A stretch of 64,000 bases of DNA from Rhizobium phaseoli (GTDB lineage Bacteria; Pseudomonadota; Alphaproteobacteria; Rhizobiales; Rhizobiaceae), in assembly GCF_003985125.1 (NCBI RefSeq), contig NZ_ML133570.1, positions 124,001-188,000 on the forward strand, written 5' to 3'. Both the position numbers and the translations under genes were made by a program. Below are positions 59,988 through 64,000 of the stretch, one piece after another (within the stretch, counting starts at the first letter, position 1; the number at the start of each line of letters is the position of its first letter). Under the pieces are notes generated by a model. It searched no databases and was not told where the DNA came from. It was given only the letters and a program-made list of their open reading frames with translations.

Positions 59988-60995
59988 ATGCGCCGCTTTC
60001 TGCCCGATACCTTCACCAGCTTGCTTGTCTGCACCGTCATCCTCGCCTCGCTGTTTCCGGCAAGCGGCACCTTCGCGGCTTATTTCGGCATCGCCACCGA
60101 TCTCGCCATCGCCGCCCTGTTCTTCCTGCACGGCGCCCGCCTCTCGCGTGATGTCGTCATAGCAGGCCTGCTGCACTGGCGCCTGCATCTCGTCATCCTG
60201 CTGACGACCTTCGGCATCTTCCCGCTGCTTGGCCTGGCGCTCGGCTTCATCCCGGATACGATCCTGCCGCAGCCGCTCTATCTCGGCATTCTCTTCCTCT
60301 GCGTGCTGCCGTCGACGGTGCAGTCATCCATCGCCTTCACCTCGATGGCAGGCGGCAACGTGCCTGCCGCCATCTGCTCGGCCTCCGCCTCGAATATTTT
60401 CGGCATGTTTCTGACGCCGCTGCTCGTCGGCCTGCTCTTTTCCGTCGGCGGCCATGGCGGCTTCTCCCTCGACGCGCTTCAGCAGATCCTGCTGCAACTG
60501 CTTGCCCCCTTCATCGTCGGCCAGATCCTGCAGCCCTGGATCGGCGACTGGATTCGCGCCAGGAGGAAGAAGATTCTGATGCCCGTCGACCGCGGCTCGA
60601 TCCTGATGGTCGTCTATCTCGCCTTCTCGAAGGCAGTCGTCGAGGGCCTCTGGCATACCTTCTCAGTCGCGGATATCGCCGTCGTCGTCGTCGCCGACAC
60701 CGTACTTCTGGGGATAGTGCTGGTGCTGACGATGTTCGGCAGCCGCCGGCTCGGCTTCGGCAAGGGCGACGAGATCACCATCACCTTCTGCGGTTCCAAG
60801 AAAAGTCTCGCAAGCGGCGTGCCGATGGCAAACGTCATATTTGCCGGCCAATCGATCGGCGCGATCGTGCTTCCGCTGATGCTCTTCCACCAGATCCAGC
60901 TGATGGTCTGCGCCGTCATCGCCCAGAAATATGCCGCCGCAGCGGCCCGCCGCGCAACCGACCAGCAGATCAAGGACGCCGCCAGCCCGGCCTGA
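59988..60995 (+). CDS. SBF-like (bile acid:sodium symporter family) transporter
   Basis: 335 residues from the ATG at 59988. About nine to ten membrane helices; family features are ALFFLHGARLSRDVV, LPSTVQSSIAFTSMAGGNVP and FCGSKKSLASGVPMANVIF. It resembles the YfeH/PF13593 branch, whose substrates are unknown. Control by the divergent LysR regulator is inferred. Confidence 0.92.
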   Translation: MRRFLPDTFTSLLVCTVILASLFPASGTFAAYFGIATDLAIAALFFLHGARLSRDVVIAGLLHWRLHLVILLTTFGIFPLLGLALGFIPDTILPQPLYLGILFLCVLPSTVQSSIAFTSMAGGNVPAAICSASASNIFGMFLTPLLVGLLFSVGGHGGFSLDALQQILLQLLAPFIVGQILQPWIGDWIRARRKKILMPVDRGSILMVVYLAFSKAVVEGLWHTFSVADIAVVVVADTVLLGIVLVLTMFGSRRLGFGKGDEITITFCGSKKSLASGVPMANVIFAGQSIGAIVLPLMLFHQIQLMVCAVIAQKYAAAAARRATDQQIKDAASPA

Positions 60996-61018
60996 ACAGC
61001 AATAAAGCGAGCGGCAAT

Positions 61019-61047
61019 AAAAAACGGCGCCCCAAGCGGAGCGCCGT
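61019..61047 (-). terminator. Rho-independent terminator of the Hsp20 gene
   Basis: Stem ACGGCGC (61024-61030) with GCGCCGT (61041-61047), followed on the minus strand by TTTTTT and TATT. It may also serve the convergent transporter gene. Confidence 0.85.
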
Positions 61048-61071
61048 CCATCTACCCAAACAGGATGATGA

Positions 61072-61542
61072 TCAGCTGTTGACGACCTGCGCCTCGATGG
61101 CCTTCGGAACCTCGACCGGCTCTGCGGCAATCGCGATCTTGCGGGGCTTCATGGCCTCGGGAATATTGCGCAGAAGGTCGATGTGCAGCAGGCCGTTCTT
61201 CAGCGAAGCGGCGGTCACCTCGACATGGTCGGCAAGCTGGAAGCGGCGCTCGAAGGCGCGCTTGGCAATGCCGCGGTAGAGGAATTCGCCGCCTTCGGCG
61301 GTGTCCTCGTTCTTTTCGCCCTTCACGGACAGCACATGGGCATGGGCTTCGATCGAAAGTTCGGTCTCGTCGAAACCGGCAACTGCCATGGTGATGCGAT
61401 AGGTGTTTTCACCGGTGCGCTCGATATTATAGGGCGGGTAGGTCTGCGCCTGCTCCGGCTGGGCAAGACTGTCGAGCATGGTGAACAGCCGGTCGAAACC
61501 GACCGTCGAGCGATAAAGGGGAGAGAAGTCTACGTGACGCAT
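61072..61542 (-). CDS. Small heat-shock protein (Hsp20/IbpA class)
   Basis: 156 residues. It begins MRHVDFSPLYRSTVGFDRLF, typical of class A rhizobial sHSPs. The alpha-crystallin domain spans about 38-130 (PPYNIERTGENTYRITMAVA, FLYRGIAKRAFERRF, GLLHIDLLRNIPE). It is an ATP-independent holdase that binds unfolding proteins during heat stress. Upstream lie an RpoH-type promoter and a ROSE-like thermometer that masks the AGGAGG site. Confidence 0.96.
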   Translation of the reverse strand: MRHVDFSPLYRSTVGFDRLFTMLDSLAQPEQAQTYPPYNIERTGENTYRITMAVAGFDETELSIEAHAHVLSVKGEKNEDTAEGGEFLYRGIAKRAFERRFQLADHVEVTAASLKNGLLHIDLLRNIPEAMKPRKIAIAAEPVEVPKAIEAQVVNS

Positions 61543-61641
61543 GATGTCCTCCTGTGGAAGCGACGTGTTGCGATAAATTGTCCCTGAAACCCCATGTTTG
61601 GCGGCCCCGGGACGGTGCGCGGGCCCTTCTTGGCACCCGCA
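61543..61641 (-). ncRNA. ROSE-like RNA thermometer in the Hsp20 5' UTR
   Basis: The last hairpin (61564-61546, minus strand) reads GTCGCTTC-CACA-GGAGGAC. The Shine-Dalgarno AGGAGG pairs with the segment containing UCGCU, which fits the ROSE consensus U(U/C)GCU with a bulged G. The start codon follows 3 bases later. The 5' UTR from the predicted start (about 61641) is near 100 bases, the usual ROSE length. Upstream GC-rich segments can form further stems. Confidence 0.75.
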
Positions 61642-61647
61642 GCAAGG

Positions 61648-61676
61648 AGATGGTGATGGGATTTGCGGAGTTCAAG
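61648..61676 (-). promoter_or_regulatory. RpoH (sigma-32)-type promoter of the Hsp20 gene
   Basis: On the minus strand: CTTGAA (61676-61671), 17 bases, then CCATCT (61653-61648). This matches the rhizobial heat-shock consensus of about CTTGAA-N16/17-CCATNT. Confidence 0.75.
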
Positions 61677-61963
61677 ACCCTTTCGAAATCGCCTTGAACG
61701 GCCCGTGAACCCCGCATGAACGACCGGTTCGGTACGCATTCAGACGCATGCGCCTAGAGATTGCAGCGTCGGGTAAATCTGGTCCCGACGGCTGAAGTGC
61801 ATCGTCCCTTCTTCTTCAGCCTCAACTTAGGCCGGCTGCGGGCACCCTCATGCTCCTGCCGGCCCTTTTCTCCCGCCGCTTTGCGGAGCCGCCGCTTTCC
61901 AAGCCGGGAGCCATGCGCTATCCCTGATGGAGAAGCAGTCAGCAGCGGCGCATTGGCAAAGTC
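61677..61963. other. Gap between the heat-shock gene promoter and the hydrolase gene
   Basis: About 290 bases with no supported gene. It includes GC-rich sequence with the hairpin-like GGCGG…CCGCC patterns common here, but no recognisable motif. A promoter for the hydrolase at 61964 is expected but not identified. Confidence 0.4.
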
Positions 61964-62938
61964 ATGGATCAGGTTCTCTATTCGACGCCCGACAATCCCG
62001 CCCCGGAAAACCGCACGGAAGGGTATTTTGAAACCCATGACGGCCACCAGCTGCGTTACGCCGTCTTTCGCTCCGGCGGCCAGGTCGCCAAGGGCACCGT
62101 GGTCATTCTCCATGGCCGCAACGAATATATCGAGAAGTATTTCGAAACGATCCGCGACCTGACAGCGAAAGGCCTCTGGGTCGCGACCTTCGATCTGCGC
62201 GGCCAGGGCGGTTCGCCGCGGCTGATGAAGCGCCGCAATCACGGTCACATCCGCCGCTTTGCCGATTATGAGCACGATCTCGACACCTTCCTCGAAAAGG
62301 TGGTGCTGCCGGATACACGCCTGCCTTTCTACCTGCTCGCCCATTCCACCGGTGGGCTGATCGCGCTGTCGGCCGCGCCTTATCTGACCACCCGCATCGA
62401 CCGCATGGTGCTGTCCGCCCCCTTCATCGGCCTGACCGGCCAGGCAGCCTCGCCACGCGTCATCCGTATCCTTGCCGGCACGCTGACTGCTCTCGGCCTT
62501 GGTTTCCTGCCATTGACCTCGAAATTGAAGGAGCCTGATTTCAGCGACAACCCGCTGACTTCGGACGAGCACCGCTTCGACCGCAATGTCGCAATGATGA
62601 AGGCTCATCCGGAGCTGACGCTCGGTCCGCCGACCGCCCGCTGGCTCACCGAGGCGTTCCGCACCATGGATCGGGTCACCTCACCCAACCATCTCTTTTC
62701 GATCACCATCCCGACCATCGTGATCGCCCCGACGCGTGACGGCGTCGTTCCCTATACCGCACAAGAGCGGCTCTCGCGCTATTTCCGCGCCGGTCAGCTC
62801 GTGCCGATCAACGGCGCCCGCCATGAAATCTTTCAGGAACGGGATATCTACCGCGCTGCGGCGCTGGCGGCCTTCCATGCCTTCATTCCCGGCAGCGATG
62901 CCGAGGAGAACCAGGATGTGGCCGCCCTCGGCACGTGA
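61964..62938 (+). CDS. Alpha/beta hydrolase (lysophospholipase/monoacylglycerol lipase-like)
   Basis: 324 residues. The oxyanion loop is VVILHGRNEYIEKYFETI, the nucleophile elbow is LLAHSTGGL with Ser128, the acid lies in APTRDGVVPY and the His in INGARHEIFQE. The fold and the HGRNEY motif resemble PldB-type lysophospholipases. The substrate is unproven. Confidence 0.92.
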   Translation: MDQVLYSTPDNPAPENRTEGYFETHDGHQLRYAVFRSGGQVAKGTVVILHGRNEYIEKYFETIRDLTAKGLWVATFDLRGQGGSPRLMKRRNHGHIRRFADYEHDLDTFLEKVVLPDTRLPFYLLAHSTGGLIALSAAPYLTTRIDRMVLSAPFIGLTGQAASPRVIRILAGTLTALGLGFLPLTSKLKEPDFSDNPLTSDEHRFDRNVAMMKAHPELTLGPPTARWLTEAFRTMDRVTSPNHLFSITIPTIVIAPTRDGVVPYTAQERLSRYFRAGQLVPINGARHEIFQERDIYRAAALAAFHAFIPGSDAEENQDVAALGT

Positions 62939-63000
62939 GCCCGGATCAGGAACCGATCGGGGGATTGACCAAGCTGACCGGGGGATGGCCGGTCAAGGGA

Positions 63001-63774
63001 TTAGCGTTGCAGCACGGCCATCGCCTGCTCATAGACCGCCCGGCTGCCGGCGGCGATGATCGAGCCGCCATTTTCCGGCCGGCCGCCGTCCCAGGTGGTG
63101 ATGATGCCGCCCGCGCCCTCGATGACGGGAATGATGCCGCCGACATCATAGGGCTTGAGGCCGTTCTCGATGACGAGATCGACATGGCCGGCAGCAAGCA
63201 GTGCATAGGCATAGCAGTCGCAGCCGTAACGGAAGAGCCGCACCTGGCTCTCGATCTCCCGGTATTTTTCCATCTCCGCGCCGCCGAAGAGATGCGGCGA
63301 GGTGGTGAACAGGATGGCGTCCGAAAGCCTGTCGCACCGGCGCGTCACCAGCCGCCGTTCGCCCTCCGGCCCGCTGTAGATCGAACCGTTTTCGTCGGCG
63401 AAATAGCGCTCGCCGGTAAAAGGCTGTTCGATCATCCCCATGATCGCCCGGCCCTTCTTCTGCAGACCGATCAGCGTTCCCCAGACCGGTACACCCGCGA
63501 TGAAGGCGCGGGTTCCGTCGATCGGATCGATCACCCAGACATGGTCCCGGTCAAGCCCGACATTGCCGTGCTCCTCGCCGAGAATCCCGTGATCGGGGAA
63601 ATGTTCCTCGATCAGCGCCCGGATGGCGAGCTCGGCCGCCCGGTCGCCTTCCGTTACCGGATCGAATCCCGAGGAAAGCTTGTTGGTGACATCGAGGCCG
63701 GAGCGGAAGCGCGGCAGCGTCTCGGCGCGGGCGGCCTCCGCCAGACGATTGAAGAACGAACGGTCAGGAAGCAT
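63001..63774 (-). CDS. hisN: Histidinol-phosphatase (inositol-monophosphatase family)
   Basis: 257 residues with the IMPase metal sites: FDPVTEGDRAAE, ILGEEHGN, VIDPIDGTRAFIAGVPVWGT and a C-terminal PYDVGGIIPVIEGAGG. This subfamily is the histidinol-phosphate phosphatase HisN in alphaproteobacteria; inositol-phosphatase activity is the alternative. The ATG at 63774 gives a standard N-terminus. Confidence 0.92.
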   Translation of the reverse strand: MLPDRSFFNRLAEAARAETLPRFRSGLDVTNKLSSGFDPVTEGDRAAELAIRALIEEHFPDHGILGEEHGNVGLDRDHVWVIDPIDGTRAFIAGVPVWGTLIGLQKKGRAIMGMIEQPFTGERYFADENGSIYSGPEGERRLVTRRCDRLSDAILFTTSPHLFGGAEMEKYREIESQVRLFRYGCDCYAYALLAAGHVDLVIENGLKPYDVGGIIPVIEGAGGIITTWDGGRPENGGSIIAAGSRAVYEQAMAVLQR

Positions 63775-63890
63775 GGTGGCACCCTTTGGCTGGCGGGAAC
63801 GGGGCTTTCATAGCGAAACGTGGCGGGAATGCAAACGCAGCGGGCAATTTCGGACGTACTGCCCAAAGATATCGCAGCGCAATATATTGC

Positions 63891-63916
63891 TTGACATTTG
63901 TGCAATGCAATAGTAG
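63891..63916 (+). promoter_or_regulatory. Candidate promoter for the right-edge small RNA
   Basis: TTGACA at 63891-63896 (CTTGAC at 63890-63895, the alphaproteobacterial form). TAGTAG lies at 63911-63916 and TAGCGT at 63914-63919, the latter 17 bases after TTGACA. Transcription would start near 63921. Confidence 0.55.
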
Positions 63917-63920
63917 CGTC

Positions 63921-64000
63921 TTCGGTACAGTCTTCTGACTGTAAATACCCTCCTTGGGTGTTTCCTCCCTAGACTTAGCCGCGCTGACAAGCGCGGTTCT
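63921..64000 (+). ncRNA. Candidate trans-acting small RNA with anti-SD motifs (3' end at window edge)
   Basis: Three ordered hairpins: ACAGTC-TTCT-GACTGT (63927-63942), ACCC-TCCTT-GGGT (about 63946-63959) and a terminator-like GCCGCGCT-GACA-AGCGCGG(T) (63979-63998). Between the last two lies TTTCCTCCCTAGA. The pyrimidine motifs TCCTT and CCTCCC are exposed in a loop and a single strand and can pair with Shine-Dalgarno sequences. The design resembles the alphaproteobacterial alpha-r14/cuckoo-type sRNAs. The T-run expected after the terminator lies at or beyond the window edge. No coding frame is credible. Confidence 0.65.

Overview
The window is chromosomal DNA of a Rhizobium, most likely from the R. 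etli/R. leguminosarum group. This rests on the high-GC codon usage, the family content (homospermidine synthase, GapR, an Omp10-type lipoprotein, DUF1036, DUF1244, DUF459, DUF882, cysteine-free L36) and typical rhizobial intergenic palindromes. It is mostly core genome. I see no insertion sequence, prophage, CRISPR array, integrase, tRNA or rRNA.

Layout. 1-7726 (minus strand): a chemotaxis operon read in the order STAS protein, CheY-like receiver, CheA, CheW, two transmembrane chemoreceptors, and a second CheW cut by the window edge. The first four genes are linked by 4-base ATGA overlaps. A divergent gene at 8064 encodes a soluble chemoreceptor-like coiled-coil protein with a degenerate hairpin tip. 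9.8-13.8 kb: Sel1-repeat protein, ThiE-like protein, TauE/SafE permease, small ArsR-type regulator and two divergent DUF465 mini-genes. 13.8-16.4 kb: purE-purK, rpmJ and a TPR protein. 16.5-20.5 kb: an alpha/beta hydrolase, gamma-glutamyltransferase and a PLP-dependent dehydratase. 20.6-23.0 kb: a LysR regulator divergent from an overlapping tautomerase/cupin/DUF4865 operon. 23.0-27.4 kb: LysE exporter, DUF1036-pyk pair, N-formylglutamate amidohydrolase, DUF1244 and gapR. 27.4-33.8 kb: GNAT acetyltransferase, DUF882 cell-wall protein, sigma-54 response regulator and M3 peptidase. 33.9-37.6 kb: pabB-pabC-YciI and homospermidine synthase. 37.8-50.7 kb: envelope and housekeeping genes (omp10, 5'-nucleotidase with a LysM tail, hemH, SPFH/NfeD pair, kdsD, beta-barrel protein, galU, lytic transglycosylase, DUF459). 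51-57.4 kb: gltD and gltB. 57.9-63.8 kb: threonine aldolase, a LysR/SBF-transporter pair, a small heat-shock gene, a hydrolase and hisN.

How they work together. The chemotaxis block is a nearly complete receptor-kinase module; cheR and cheB are not in view. gltBD supply glutamate, and purEK and pabBC feed purine and folate synthesis. The galU, kdsD, DUF882 and transglycosylase genes serve the envelope.

Most interesting non-coding signals: (i) an RpoH-type promoter followed by a ROSE-like RNA thermometer over the ribosome-binding site of the Hsp20 gene (61546-61676); (ii) a probable small RNA with unpaired anti-Shine-Dalgarno pyrimidine motifs at the right edge (about 63921-64000); (iii) a promoter and terminator nested between purK and rpmJ; (iv) repeated stop-codon hairpins behind a chemoreceptor gene; (v) dispersed two-part palindromic repeats. 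I cannot point to a clearly new multi-gene system. The nearest candidates are the STAS-CheY-CheA module with its divergent tip-degenerate receptor, and the LysR/tautomerase/cupin/DUF4865 cluster.
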